From NCBI GenBank assembly GCA_022836615.1, contig MU405278.1, positions 130,492 through 194,491 on the forward strand: a stretch of 64,000 nucleotides of DNA. The letters run 5' to 3'. This stretch comes from Annulohypoxylon bovei var. microspora. Its lineage: Eukaryota > Ascomycota > Sordariomycetes > Xylariales > Hypoxylaceae. The notes beneath the pieces are model-generated. The model did no database searches. It was not told where the DNA came from and saw only the letters and a program-made list of their open reading frames with translations. Positions 46,342 through 58,583 of the stretch are shown here, piece after piece. A program made the translations under genes and the position numbers. How positions within the stretch are numbered: the first letter of the stretch is position 1; each line of letters opens with the position of its first letter.

Positions 46342-47933
46342 ATGGGGCGAGTATGGAAATTGGCTGACGTAAGCGAACACAACACTCAAGATAGTTGCTG
46401 GATGGTTCTGCATGGAAAGGTATACGATGTGAGTTATCCGAATCTAGGGCCTAATCTATAGCTGACGAAGCTTGTTCAGATAACTTCATTCGTCCCAAAA
46501 CATCCCGGAGGAAGAAGCATTCTCCTGAAGAATGCGGGACAAGATGCTTCTGCAGCATTTGACTCAGTCCATCCTATTGAGATACTAGAAGAGTATCTGA
46601 CGCCTGACCAAGAGTTAGGAAATGTTGAGCCAGGCGACGTCTCCGGCGACATAGAGACACGGAAACCTCACGGCCCGTCATTGGAGTCGCAAGCCGCTTC
46701 ATCACCTACACAGCCGTCTCTCGAATCAATGTTAAGCATAGCTGAAATTGAGAAATACGCACTGCAGCGGCTGTCGCCAAAGGCGATTTCGTACTATGTA
46801 TCAGCGACAGACGACCAGATCACGAAAGCCGCAAACGGCGAAATATACCGGTCCATCCTCTTACGACCACGGGTCTTCGTCGACTGCACAGAATGCTCGC
46901 TCGAAACATCGCTCCTGGGAAACAGAGTCGGCCTACCGATCTTCGTATCCCCAGCCGCCATGGCCCGCCTCGCCCACCCTACCGGGGAGGCCGGAATCGC
47001 GCGCGCGTGCTCGAGCTTCGGCGCGCTGCAGATCATCAGCAAGAACGCGTCCATGTCGCCGCCCGCCATCGTGCGCGCGGGGCCGGCCGCCGTCTTCGCG
47101 TGGCAGCTCTACGTGCTCAAGGACCTGGCGGCGACGGAGCGGACGCTGGCCCAGATCCGGCGGATCCCGCAGGTCAGGTTCATCGTGCTGACGCTGGACG
47201 CCCCGTTCCCCGGGAAGCGCGAGGCGGACGAGCGCTTCAAGATGGCGGAGGTGGCGGGCGGGGCGCCGCCGCAGGGCTGGGGCACCGAGGCCGGGCTGAC
47301 GTGGAGGAAGACGCTGGACTGGCTCGGCAGGCATACGAGCTTGCCGATTGTGCTGAAGGGGGTGCAGACGCACGAGGACGCGTATGCGGCGACGCTGTTC
47401 CCGGCTGTCAAGGGGATTATCTTGTCGAACCACGGCGGGCGGGCGCTTGACACTGCGCCCCCGCCTATTCAGGTTCTGCTGGAGATTCGCAAGTTCTGCC
47501 CGCAGGTGCTTGATAAGCTCGATGTCTTGGTCGATGGCGGCATCAAGCGAGGAACAGATGTGGTTAAGGCCCTAGCTCTGGGAGCTAAAGGTGTGGGTAT
47601 TGGACGACCTGCCCTCTATGGACTCTCGGTTGGAGGAGAGGCAGGGGTTAAGAGGGTGTTGAAGAGTAAGTAGAAGTGATGCCATGAGTGCTGGCGGCGG
47701 CTAATATTTGCATGCAGTTCTGGCGGACGAAACAATGACGGCGATGAGATTGCTTGGCGTAAAGACAGTATCGGAGCTTGGCCCGCGACACGTACGTGAC
47801 ATACCCCCTTTTCTAAGAATATCAATGTTTAACTACCTTCTAACAGATCAATGCGGGCGCTCTGACTTCGAGGCTTTTTGATGGGCCTTCTGGTTTGGAG
47901 GAGATTGAGAAACAACTTCGGTCTAAATTGTAA
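46342..47933 (+). CDS. CYB2: FMN-dependent alpha-hydroxy-acid dehydrogenase with cytochrome b5 domain (flavocytochrome b2-like)
   Basis: L-lactate (or related 2-hydroxy-acid) dehydrogenase of 477 aa. Exons: 46342-46428, 46480-47665, 47718-47791 and 47847-47933. Residues 1-75 form a cytochrome b5 domain (WKLADVSEHNTQDSCWMVLH, then VPKHPGGRS with heme His about 37, and a second His in SVHPIE). Residues about 105-460 are the FMN barrel: FVSPAAMARL, WQLYVLKD (Tyr about 240), LTLDAPFPGKRE, VLKGV (Lys about 322) and ILSNHGGRALD (catalytic His about 347, Arg about 350). VDGGIKRGTDVVKALALGA binds FMN phosphate. No clear mitochondrial presequence precedes the b5 domain, unlike yeast Cyb2, so it may be cytosolic or the substrate may differ. 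It converges on the Zn2Cys6 gene, 152 bp apart. Confidence 0.94.
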
Positions 47934-48085
47934 TAGAGCTTTTTCGGGGGTTGGAATAGAAGCTGATTGAATGTCGTTAAATGGGATATGAACCGAGGAC
48001 CTTACGTCAGCATCTACAGAATAGCAGATGATTTACTCGATATGAATGTAATGATATTCCACCTATTTAGTTGCTCCACTTTTCT

Positions 48086-50347
48086 TTACTGAGCTTGAGT
48101 CGTGAATAAAGTCCCATTTAGATCGTCGTCTCTCAAAAAAGAGCCCCAATCTAACTCGGTACCAAATGTGAGCTGTTCATCATACCAGCCGAAGAAATTT
48201 GAGTCTCCATCTTGAGACGGAGTTCGTCCAACACCTTCAGCTTCGCCAGTTATCGCTTCATATATGGAAGTGACTATGTCTGGTCCCCTGTCGGAAGCCC
48301 GCATCCACGGCTTCATTTCAGAGAAGGTCTCGAGGGCCTTGACTAAACTTGCACGAGCTGAGGTCGACGACTCGGTAGTAGGATTAGACCGCGAGCTTTC
48401 GATGACGATAGACAGCAGGGGAACCATGCAGGCTTGAAAAAGATACCATGCCGAGTTCCAGACGTGGACTCGATTCGGCGTCCAGTAGAGAGCAATTGAA
48501 TCGATGGCTTCGCCCGCAACGATCCGACAAGTGTCGATAATCCTAAGCTCTTCTGCGCTAAGTTGAGCTTTTTGAATACGGCCATGGGCAAGATATAAGA
48601 TAAGTGAACGCATAAGGATTAGACGTATGTTCAAATACCTGTTTCGCATGAACTCCCGAGCGATTGTAAGGCGTGATGGGGAGTTTGTTGGTGACCGAAG
48701 GACCACAGGAAGAGATGTCCACCATGCTTGCAATTCTTGGTCAAAAGCGACGGCTTCCGGAATCGTCAAACGATTAAACTGCGCGAATCGGCTTTGGATG
48801 CGGTTGCATATGAGGCAGAAATGGGCACTAGCGCATAGTGACATTGCCATATGGTCGCCTTCCGTAACGAGACTAGGGAGGAGGGTATCCATGGTGGTGG
48901 CCTCCCATCGCCCACAAGTCGGGCGACCTAGAGTCATGCTAGCCCATGTGTCAAGACAGAATAGACTCCACCATGTTCTTCGCCTAGTTTCAAGTCGATT
49001 CACCTTAGTCGGCGTTAGGTCTCCTTGGGTTTCGGCAGCATTGGCGCCTCGACTTCTTGACTCTCGATGTAAACCTAAAGCAATGGCGACGCGATGTGCA
49101 GCGCCCAAGATGGAATAGGCCATATTTGGGGCATTTCGGTAGTGTAAATACAAACCACCAAGTAGACACAGAGCCTGTAAGCTCTCTAGATTGCCGGCGC
49201 CGAAACTATCGAGATCAACAAAAGTACGAGCTTGTTCGTAGTACTGTTCATGCAGCGTATCGCTTCCGGAAGCTATAGAGCCAATAGTTATCACCATATT
49301 AAGTAGGCCGAGCCAACCCGGGTCTCTTCTATGTCCTAGGGAATATGAAGTGCGAAAGTCTTCTTCGTCTAGCATAGGAACAATTGCATGAACGTGTTCG
49401 AAGTAAAAATCGATACAACGTTGCTCCTTTAAGAGATGGGTCCCTAAGTCACCGCCCAAGAATGGCGCTGGTTGAGGTTGGACGGGATTTTCAGGCCACC
49501 CTTTAGCTTGCTCTGCAACGCGGTGCTTCGCCGAAGGACAGAGTCGGAAAATTGTCCGAAGGATGGCGCTAATTGAAGTGACTCCTAGGTAAGAGCGACG
49601 ATGATGATCTGTCGCGAGATTGATGGCGTTGATATCGTCGCCAGCCTGTAACACTGGTGGCTGATGGCTTGATTCATCCCATTGTCGGTCAGCGGTAGGC
49701 TCTCCATTCTCAGATACCTGAGCTGAATCACCCGCGGCTTCGGGATCTTCAGTAGAGCGACCACCCAACTCGTCGGCCGCTACCTTAGATACAGAGGTTA
49801 CACGGAGAATATCTAGCAATTCATCACGACTCTTGCCGATGAGATCATCCACAACTGTGTCAGGAAAGAGTCGCTCAAGAATTTCCGACCGCGATCTGAG
49901 CTGATCCGATACCTCCTCAAGTGTGCTAAGGCCAGTCTCGTTAGTTATAGGTGAAATTCAGGAGCTACGGAAATGTAAAATGTTGGATTGAGAGTAGGTC
50001 TATGGGGTCTCTACCTTCTGCTTACTGCATTCCTCTTGTTACGCTGGCGATAGCTACACAGGTGAGAGACCTTGTAGTATGTACAGGAGCTACAATGTAC
50101 TTATATCAGTATACGTTCTATAGAGTCGCGCCGGTGGACGAAGTACGTGCCTGCAAGGGTGACCACCATCACACTTGACCTTCCGCCTAGAGAAGTCACT
50201 CCAATCTTAGTAACGTAACCAACCATAGGGGCCATGATGATTTCTTGGCAACACGCACCTCGTGCATTCCGAGCACGACTTGTTAAGGCGGGCCGGAGCT
50301 GGCGGTGATGTGCTCGTTTTCTTGTGGCTGTTGAAATTGTGGAACAT
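48086..50347 (-). CDS. Zn2Cys6 (Gal4-type) transcription factor
   Basis: Exons 50259-50347, 50151-50186, 50015-50089 and 48086-49925 give 679 aa. The first three exons together encode the binuclear cluster C-SE-C-TRRKVK-C-DGGHP-C-SS-C-TYYKVSHL-C (Cys 25, 28, 35, 41, 44, 53), spacing 2-6-5-2-8. A linker and short coiled region (STLEEVSDQLRSRSEILERL) follow. Then comes the fungal-specific TF domain (about 200-450) with CIDFYFEHVHAIVPMLDEED, LETRRRTWWSLFCLDTW and ATTMDTLLPS. The second intron (50090-50150) uses a GC donor (AG|GCACGT). The DNA-binding exons are short and would be missed by simple frame scans. The gene is divergent from the beta-mannosidase and convergent with CYB2, so it could regulate either. 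Confidence 0.93.
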
Positions 50348-50941
50348 CAACGCAATGGGACATGGTCATGTATCTGTGACCACTCATTCCGTCAGGATCT
50401 TGATGTGATTCACTGATCAGGTGAAATTGTCCGGAGTGGGATTTGGATAACGAAGTGGAGTATTGTAAAAACTTCTATTAGTTACATATAGCATGCTTTT
50501 ACCGGGGCCTTGATTGCTTAGTCATGCTTAGTCATACAGCTACTATTCAACTATTGAAGGTATTGCAATAAACGATACCTCGCATCCTTCCCCTTAGTTC
50601 CCCGCACGAAGATTTATATTTCCGTATTACACCCAACCATTTCCTACATCCTGCAAACTACAGCTATTGTCTCAAACGCGCTTTTAGCCTCGGATGTCTT
50701 TCAAGGAGGCACCGAATAAGAAACTAAAAGTGTCGGAAAGTCAGCGGCATCCTTGTAAGAAACGGGCTGGTATCCCGTTGTACCGGTAAAACCGGTAAAG
50801 GGGCTTCCTTCTCGTTTCCCTGGTTATATTATGACCAAAATCCAGAATCGTCAATTCAGTCTACATTCCTGTCCAGGAAGAGGAGCTGTTCTCTCAATCT
50901 GAGAATTACAGCATACTCATCTACGTTGCAATTCAGTTTAA
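50348..50941. promoter_or_regulatory. Divergent promoter between Zn2Cys6 factor and beta-mannosidase, with CGG-type sites
   Basis: At 50763-50777 there is CGG-N9-CCG, within a longer inverted repeat AACGGG-N7-CCCGTT (50761-50779). Just after it, ACCGGTAAA occurs twice in tandem (50782-50790, 50791-50799). Inverted CGG triplets are the usual targets of Zn2Cys6 dimers. The sites lie about 145-180 bp before the beta-mannosidase start, a sensible activator position. Binding by the neighbouring factor is inference. Confidence 0.5.
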
Positions 50942-53762
50942 ATGGCTCTCATACGACATAACCTTGAACATGGCTGGGCTTTCAGGCAAAGCGACAGCAC
51001 CGCGACTGATGACTGGCTCCCAGTGCAGAAAGTTCCGACTCAGGTTCATATGGATCTAGTTGCTAATAACAAGTAGGGACATTGCCATATTCCCTTATAT
51101 AGGACTCAGCTTCGTCATTATTAGGGCATAAACGAGAACTTACTTTTCTACAGGATTCCAGACCCATTCATTGACTTGAATGAACTCGCTGCACGGTGGG
51201 TTGATGAAAAGGATTGGAGTTACAGGGTTCAGTTCAAGAAACCCGTAGGATCTGTAGTTTCTGGTTCGGTTACTACTGACCTTGTCTTTGAGGGTCTCGA
51301 CACCTTTGCAACAGTGCTACTTAATGGCAAGCAGATCCTAAAGTCAGATAACATGTTCTTGACTCATCGGGTAAACATTTCAAACTTCCTGCAAAACGAC
51401 AATGTCCTCGAAATCAAGTTTGACTCGGCTTTTCTGAAGGGGCGAGAATTGGTCAAGGAACATAGCCATGAGCATACTTTCTACGTTCGCCAAACTGATA
51501 TCGGTCGAGTTCCAGTGAGGAAAGCCCAATACAACTGGGGTTGGGATTGGGGTCCGATTTTGATGACGGCCGGACCTTGGAGGCCAGTTTATCTTGAGCA
51601 ATACGTTTCAATGATTGACGATGTCTGGGCTAACTACGAAGTTGGTGAAGACTTGAAGACAAGTTCTGGCCAGATCTTCGCTAAAGTTGCCGGCGCAAAT
51701 TCCAAGTCTGTTACTCTCACGCTATCTCTAAGAGGAGCTACTATTTGGGAGAAAGCATCCGCAGTTGACAGCAACGGCTTGGCTAAGGCGGACTTCCGGA
51801 TTGACAATCCAGAGTTGTGGTATCCACACGGTTACGGGTCGCAGACTCTGTACGAGTTGAAAGCGACTCTAACTTCCGCTGACGAAAAGTCGAAACTCGT
51901 CGGTTTTCGGCGAAACGAACTCATACAGGAAAAGGATGACTTCGGCAAGTCTTTCTATTTCCGTATTAACCAGGTCGACATCTTCTCTGGCGGGTCTTGC
52001 TGGATCCCTGCCGATAGCTTGCTCTCCCAGATACCCGCTCAACGATATCATGATTGGATGAAGCTCATGGTTGAAGGCAACCAGATAATGCTGAGGATAT
52101 GGGGTGGTAAGCTTCCAACCGCCATGCTAGCCTATTCTCACGAGATCGCTAACAACAAGCCCTAGGAGGTATTTATGAGGATGATGCTCTGTTCGACGCT
52201 TGCGACAAGCTGGGGATTCTAGTCTGGCATGACTTCCAATTCGCATGTGCAAGCTACCCAGCCTACCCCTCTTACTTAGAATCCGTTGAGCAAGAAGCAA
52301 GACAGAACCTACAGCGGTTGCGGTCTCACCCGTCTATAGTGATATGGGCAGGGAACAATGAGGACTACCAAGTTCAGGAGCGTTATCATCTTCATTACGA
52401 TTATGACGGAGATAAAGATCCCCAGTCGTGGTTGAAGTCAAGTTTTCCAGCTAGGTACATTTATGAATACCTGCTACCGAAGATCGTCAAGGAAGAGGAT
52501 CCATTCATGATTTATCATCCGAGTAGTCCGTGGGGAGATGGAAAGCGTACTACGGATAAGACAGTTGGAGATATCCATCAATGGAATAGTAAGTTGTGCA
52601 AGCATCTGTATCGCGCCCCTTTAGTTGTTAACATTTCAAAGTATGGCATGGAAGGATGAACAGATACCAAGAGACTCATCAACTGTCCGGCCGATTCATC
52701 AGCGAGTTCGGTATGGAAGCTTACCCGCATCTTGAAACAATTCGCGGTATGATCCGAGACCCGCAACAACAACACCCAGGCTCAATGATGATGGACTTCC
52801 GCAACAAGGCTATCGACCACGAACGCCGTATGATTACCTACGTCGCAGAAAACTTTCAAGTGAAATATGACCTACCATCATACACGCACCTCACGCAAGT
52901 TGTGCAAGCAGAGACAATGCACTACGCCTACAAGACGTGGCGCCGAGAGTGGGGCAAGCCCGGGGCGCGCAAGTGCGGAGGCATCCTGGTGTGGCAGTTG
53001 AATGATTGCTGGCCGACGATGAGTTGGGCTGTAGTCGACTACTATCTCGTCAAGAAGCCTGCGTTCTACTCCATCGCGAACGCTATGAAACCCCTAGCCG
53101 TCGGCATCTCGCAACCGTATCATGATTGGACGGCGGGCCATGCGGATCCTACACTACCAGCTAGAGACGCGAAGCTCGATCTCTGGGTCGCAAGTAGTCG
53201 ATCGGATGCCGTCCCAGTAGAGATGACTGTGCGCTTCGTTTCGATCCGAACAGGCCAGGACGTCCACCCCCCTCTGAAGCTCAAGGATGTAACTGTGCTG
53301 CCGAATAGCACGACGGAAGTCCTAAAGGATCATCCTCTCGCCGTAACGAACCCGCAATTAAAAGACAGGACTCGACCTTTCGACTTGGCGAAATACGACC
53401 CATATGTGATCCATGCCACCATCAAAGACGGCGATAAAATCGTCTCAATTGATTCAGCGTGGCCGCAGCCGCTTAAGTACCTAGATTTCTCCAACCGAGA
53501 TGTAACATTCAAGACCATATCCAACGGCCAAGTATCTATATCTGCAGCTCGTCCCGTGAAGGGATTCGTTTTCGAAGAGACTCGTGCGATGAAGTTGAGC
53601 GACAACAGCTTCGACCTCGTTCCAGGAGAAGAAAGGGTAGTGGATGTGACAGGCGCAAGCTTGGATTCTCTACGCTACACATACATAGGAGCGCCGGAAG
53701 GGTCCTTGAAAGTGACTGCTTCTTCTCTCGAGGGAGACCTGGTTTCTAAAGCCAGGTTGTGA
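50942..53762 (+). CDS. mndB: Beta-mannosidase, GH2 family, intracellular type
   Basis: Removes terminal beta-mannose from mannan- and N-glycan-derived oligosaccharides. Exons 50942-51072, 51154-52106, 52166-52588 and 52642-53762 give 875 aa. It begins MALIRHNLEHGWAFRQSDST with no signal peptide, which fits the cytosolic MndB group. Family motifs: YNWGWDWGPILMTAGPWRPV, GGSCWIPADS and RIWGGGIYE. The acid/base Glu is in AGNNEDYQ (about 427), and the nucleophile Glu is in ISEFGMEAYP (about 524). The GH2 immunoglobulin-like and C-terminal beta domains fill the rest. Length is close to fungal MndB. All introns are GT-AG. It is divergently placed from the Zn2Cys6 gene. Confidence 0.96.
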
Positions 53763-54934
53763 AGACACTACGGAGGATACAAGCGTGCTGTACTGTAGCT
53801 AACATTTAGCGTCCATTTTTAAGCCACGATGGTTAAAATATTGATATAGGGGATCAAGTATTAAAAAAAAATAGCCCTCGGATACGGTACATGGCAGTTT
53901 GGAAGCATCATGCCTAAGCAAAACCCACCCAATCGTATATATCGTTATTATAGCTTGAAGTCAATATGCATACTACGAGCTTATACATACCTAACATCAA
54001 CGGTTGGCCATATCTACAAATCCGCCAATTCGATGAAACATTCAAAATATGCATCGTAAGTAAGTGCCTTAGTTTTATAAACTTGGATACATGAATGCGT
54101 ATTTATTCAAAGGGATAATAGTTCCCTGTAAGTATGGTGACTCTAGCACCCGTCAAGCGCTATGGTTTAGTGGTAAACAGCGTTTAAGTCCTTTGTAAAG
54201 GGCTGACTAGGAGGGTTTCAAACGTGGAGGCTTCCACATCATATCAAAAGGACATTCATGGATTGGTTGCGCAGATGCGTTGTAATACACTAAATTATAG
54301 CACTTAACAGCGCTATACTCCCTGTATTTATGAGCCTTATGCTTGCCCAGGTAATCGCTATATCTGCTACCCCCTTTTTACGGAGTTGAACCTTACCTAA
54401 GATAGACGGAATGTTTAACCTTAACCACTTCATAATTTAAATCGTTCATTTAATCAACATGAATGTCCCTATGTTCGAAGCCTGAATCACTTCCTATCAA
54501 TCAAGGCTCAAAGTTTGTATTGACGATGATGTTTCAGAATGCAGAAAACATCCTGAATGCTCATGAATAAAAAGCTATGTTTTCTCACATATACCTTACT
54601 TAGGCTCATCCTCCCTTGGTATCATCACCGTGATGATCATGCCCTATCCGTACCGCCCAATCCTATGTACAAAGCCTCAACTACCTATCACGTATATACC
54701 GTGCGAATAACGCTTTTAATACAATATGAGCTTGAATGAGTCCGCAGTACCTTAACCCAAGAAACCGCGCCATTTTGGAAAATGATGTCCTACCCCGTTG
54801 ACCGTATTTTAATCAACGCAGCCTGGTTGGACGAAGCGACGCTTCGAGAATCGCAATGCTCTACATCACGATCGAAGTTGTCGACATACCCCGTAACTGA
54901 ACAGACCTCCGACAATTTTAAGTCGACACTGACT
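53763..54934. other. Intergenic region with a tRNA-like relic
   Basis: AT-rich, no exon. A short segment at about 54158-54235 (gctatggtttagtggtaaac ... gtcctttgtaaagggc) looks like the A-box and anticodon arm of a decayed tRNA, perhaps Thr(UGU), but the T-arm and acceptor do not pair. Confidence 0.35.
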
Positions 54935-56326
54935 TCATGGTAAAGTCCAAGTCTCATGGCTGCAAGACGCGTCCATGCGCTCAACGTAGCCCTTAATTCG
55001 ATTGACCACCCACCCGGATTTCATTGGCTCCGAAGTGTCTCTCGGGACCTGGTGCCCCAGTCTCAGGGCCGTGGATGTCTTACAAGAATTACCCGAGTAG
55101 GAGAATTGCATGCAATCAGGTTGGCTTTCACAAGTACTACGACAGGTCTCAAAGGAACTGACGTCACTTTGGTCAACCTCAGACAGGTTATCCCAGTCAG
55201 CATGCTCCGATGACAGACGAGGGAGAACGTAGTGCCGGAATACATCACGATGCCGCAGGCGAAAAGTATTCTGTCAAGAATGTAGCGTTAGCAAAGTACT
55301 ACCCTAACAACCTGAATCGATGCCTACCTTCAGATTCCAAATATATTCGAAACGAGCAAATCTGGGGATCTCGGCCGGCGGGATGTGATGATAGCTCGTA
55401 GCGTAATAGCACCAGGGCCTGTTTTCATGTCCACCGAACGTCGAGTTGAAGTCTATATCACCGGGTCGGTCGCCAACGACGGTCGGAAAAGACCAGCGTA
55501 ACTTCGTACCGGAATCCGCCAGAGCCTTGCCTAGAACACAATCGCCCGCCCAGTGGGCTGCGGTGAAGTCGTCGTAGGTCTGGATATTCTCATTCCGAAG
55601 TGCCACGACCTTCTTTAACGCCGGATTGGAAATGGCAATGCCTCCGCCGCCATAAGCAAAGACTATATCGCCAATCTGCATCTGCATTCCTAGATAGTGC
55701 GGCTTGGAAGAGTCGAAGTGAGCCAACCACTCCAACAGAGATTGCCAGAGCATGTAGGTGTCTCCCTCGATGAAGATATACCACTTCGCATCCGGTCGCT
55801 GCCGTAAAGCCTTTTCAGCCAACGGGAGAAACTTCCACTTATCGAGTTTCCAACCAGGGGCATCACGTCCGCCATCTGTGTTTTTGGCCGCCGCCCATTG
55901 TGCCAATTCTTCGGCACTGAAGGCCTCTCTACCCCCCTCTTGTAAACGCCGGTAATATTCAAAATCGGGATTGGTAGCTATGATTTCAGGGTTGACTTCG
56001 TCCAAGGCATTGTAGACATGATGTCCCTCAAAATCTTCCTCGTAGTCGGAGTAGATGGCGTAGTTAGGAACACATCGTAGAGTGGTGGCGAAATGTACGG
56101 GAAGCTGCTTTGGGACCTCGGAAGCTCCAGTCCTAAGAATTACAAAGAGGTCTTCGATCCCTCTGAGCGACTCGCACGATGGTCGATCATCTTTCAAATA
56201 TTCTGGATCGTTTACGAGAACTGGCTTTCGGATATAAAGATAGAACAGCAGTAAAGAGAAAACAGAAGCCGCCGTCAGAGCTCGATATATTGAGCGCGGA
56301 AATAGCGACGGCAGTTTTGAATACAT
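54935..56326 (-). CDS. GT31-like (fringe/DUF604-type) glycosyltransferase, type II membrane protein
   Basis: Exons 55328-56326 and 54935-55270 (57-nt intron) give 444 aa. Residues about 13-31 (YRALTAASVFSLLLFYLYI) form the signal anchor of a Golgi-type type II protein. The catalytic region has RTGASEVPKQLPVHFATTL, AKWYIFIEGDTYMLW (DxD-like EGDT) and AYGGGGIAISNPAL, then GDCVLGKAL, all marks of the fringe-like GT31/DUF604 group. After the intron a Cys-containing tail reads FETCRSTCESQPDCMQFSYS...NSC, which resembles a PAN/apple-type fold. Sugar donor and acceptor are unknown. Ending at the unspliced stop (55304) would lose this tail; the spliced form is preferred because the join (WNLKNTFRLRHRDVF) stays conserved in character. 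Confidence 0.88.
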
Positions 56327-57626
56327 GCTATGAGCTCCAAGGTTATGTTATACAGAAAAGTGGAATCGACAAGAATAAAGTTCTAACATTGAAACAAAGA
56401 GCAGATGTGTTTTAAAAAGAACAAGTCATCCCATTATGTGAGCAGGTTAGATGCGCTGAGCTGTGAGACGCGAATAAAGTGGAGGAAAAATGGAAACTGT
56501 ACGTAAAAGGACTCGCTACGAGTTAACCAACTTCGTCATAAGTTGGGGTGTACTTCGCACAGGTTGACGACATAGATCCAGGGGATTGAGCCCGTTGGCC
56601 AAGCCACAATTGCGAAACTAGGACGTAGTCAGGGATTACATAGCGCTACCTCGTGCCGGCAACAGGTGATTCGTTGGTTGGGCATACGAAACCCAGGTCG
56701 AGCCGGGTCTTCACATGTGACTAGACAGGGGAGTACGCACATCAATGACCCACATTGCTTGTCTGGATGGAGATCCTTATTAGGGCTACAAGAACGCAAG
56801 GCGAAACGAAACGAAGAAACTCGATAGGTACGGGAAAGCTTGCAGTATTTAATATTTGCGTTATGCTTACCAAAGTTTGAGTTTTTGAGGCTCATTACCA
56901 TTGAAGATATTATGGATACCTGGGATACCTAGTTATAGCCAGTTAACTTACCTCTTTGGAAATTCGGGGTTTAGACTATCCTTAGAAATTTGCGTGGCAT
57001 TTTATTTTAACAATCTGGCATTATTGTTTGGTAGATCGACTCGCTCCGACCCTTGTACCATGCCCCCTATTATTTGCCGGACATTCTCGAGTCCGTAGGG
57101 CTTCAGCCATGTTCCTTATTTTCGTGAGTTCGGAAATTGTTTACCAACAGGTTGCTATTTTTTATATAGGCAAACCCGACGGCTTGGTCATTGTAACCTT
57201 CCCAAACTTGGCTGGTGGGGGAGCGCGTATTAGCGCGATTGATCTTTGGAATGCCATAGGATGTAACCCCCGATGGCGCTTATATCTCACCCGAGAGACC
57301 TATAACCGACCCGTGCAGCCCGTGTTAAAAGCTTGACTACCGTGCCGTTGTATTGCAGCATACGACATCTCGATCTGCTTTGCATCTTATCCCGACCCAG
57401 CATGACTAAAGGTGTCTTGCTATGAAAGCCTTGGGAGAGAAAAGCCCACCTAGGGCCTGGGTGGCTAAATGGCTGCTTCAGCTGCGATACCCGCGCTCTT
57501 ACTCTCTCTTGAGAGTCTTGTTAATCCTGTATTACCAATATTAATAGAAACCTTATCCTTGGTTTACCGACTTTACTTGATGACTACAGCTTTTGTGAAT
57601 CTGCTCGTCTTGTTTGTCAGTTAGCT
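56327..57626. other. Intergenic region, 1.3 kb
   Basis: Several frames of 60-100 codons, none with domain character. At about 57459-57530 there is a tRNA-like A-box stretch (gggtggctaaatggc) with no matching B-box. Nothing else supported. Confidence 0.4.
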
Positions 57627-58583
57627 ATGTGGTTTCGACTGCTTGCTACGCTCATTTTCATGAGCTCGGTTACTCTTGGCCATGATGTCCCCGGGCCCGG
57701 TGAGCCAGCACTGGTTTACGCTGATGGTGCGTTTACAGAACCGAGAGGCTCGCAGTCGACGTACACGCTAAGATCAACGATGAATATCAGCTGGCAAACA
57801 ACGTACGAAACTTCGAATCTTTGGTTAATCGTTAATTGGAGTTACAATACACCGATTCAACTTGCATGTAGGTTGGACTATAGCACCGTCTGCACAGTCT
57901 CGATGCTAAAGAATATTCTACAGCCAACGTAGGTCAGAGATGGTATCAATGGGAAGTAGCTACGGACTCGACGAACTCTTCAGCAATATACGCATTCCGT
58001 ATAGTCAATGCATTGGGTACGGCTGCTGAGCAAGAAAACGGAGGTTTCATGAGCGCTGCCTTCTGGATCGACGGTTTATCAACTACCTCTATTTCATCGT
58101 CTTCAACTCCGTCTCGTATATCTACGTCTGCCTCCGCTCCTGTTACCGCATTTGGTCAGTAACCTTCCATTTTCCTAAATTGCCTTGCCTTGCTGACATA
58201 TCACAGAAGCAACAGCGACCAGTTCTGCGACGACAAGTCAAGCCACAGAGAGCGTAGCCAGTGGACAGCCATCAGGCTTGACAGATAGTGCCAAGGTTGG
58301 TGTCGGTGTTGGAGTAGGAATTGGCGGTTTTGGATTTCTCGCGCTTGTGGTAGGTATATTGCTCTACAGACGATCACAGAATGGCAAGACGCAAGGGGCA
58401 GATCATATGGAGCCATATCTGCAAGCAGCGCCTCCGACATACTTCAACAATCCTGCCTCACTATATTATAATGAACACTACAAGCCGCCGATTGAGATGG
58501 GGGGCATGGGAAGAAGCGCAGAATTAGATGCGCGGCAGTTTTCCGATCCCACAAGATCGCACCCCGCTGAACTTCAGGGATAA
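57627..58583 (+). CDS. Single-pass cell-surface protein with Ser/Thr-rich stalk
   Basis: Exons 57627-57867, 57924-58154 and 58207-58583 give 282 aa. A signal peptide is at 1-18 (MWFRLLATLIFMSSVTLG). The ectodomain includes STMNISWQTTYETSNLWLIV and RWYQWEVATDSTNSSAIYAF..FWIDGL. It is followed by a Ser/Thr-rich stalk (about 140-180), likely O-glycosylated. One membrane segment lies at about 188-212 (VGVGVGIGGFGFLALVVGIL) followed by basic YRRSQNGK. The cytosolic tail of about 70 residues has EPYLQAAPPTYF. The layout matches a common fungal class of Mid2/Wsc-like surface proteins. The specific function is not known. Confidence 0.82.

Noticed and set aside
46748..47450. Several Arg/Ala-rich frames over CYB2
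   Set aside because: GC-rich shadows of the flavocytochrome gene.
57459..57530. tRNA-like A-box segment
   Set aside because: No matching B-box or acceptor pairing.
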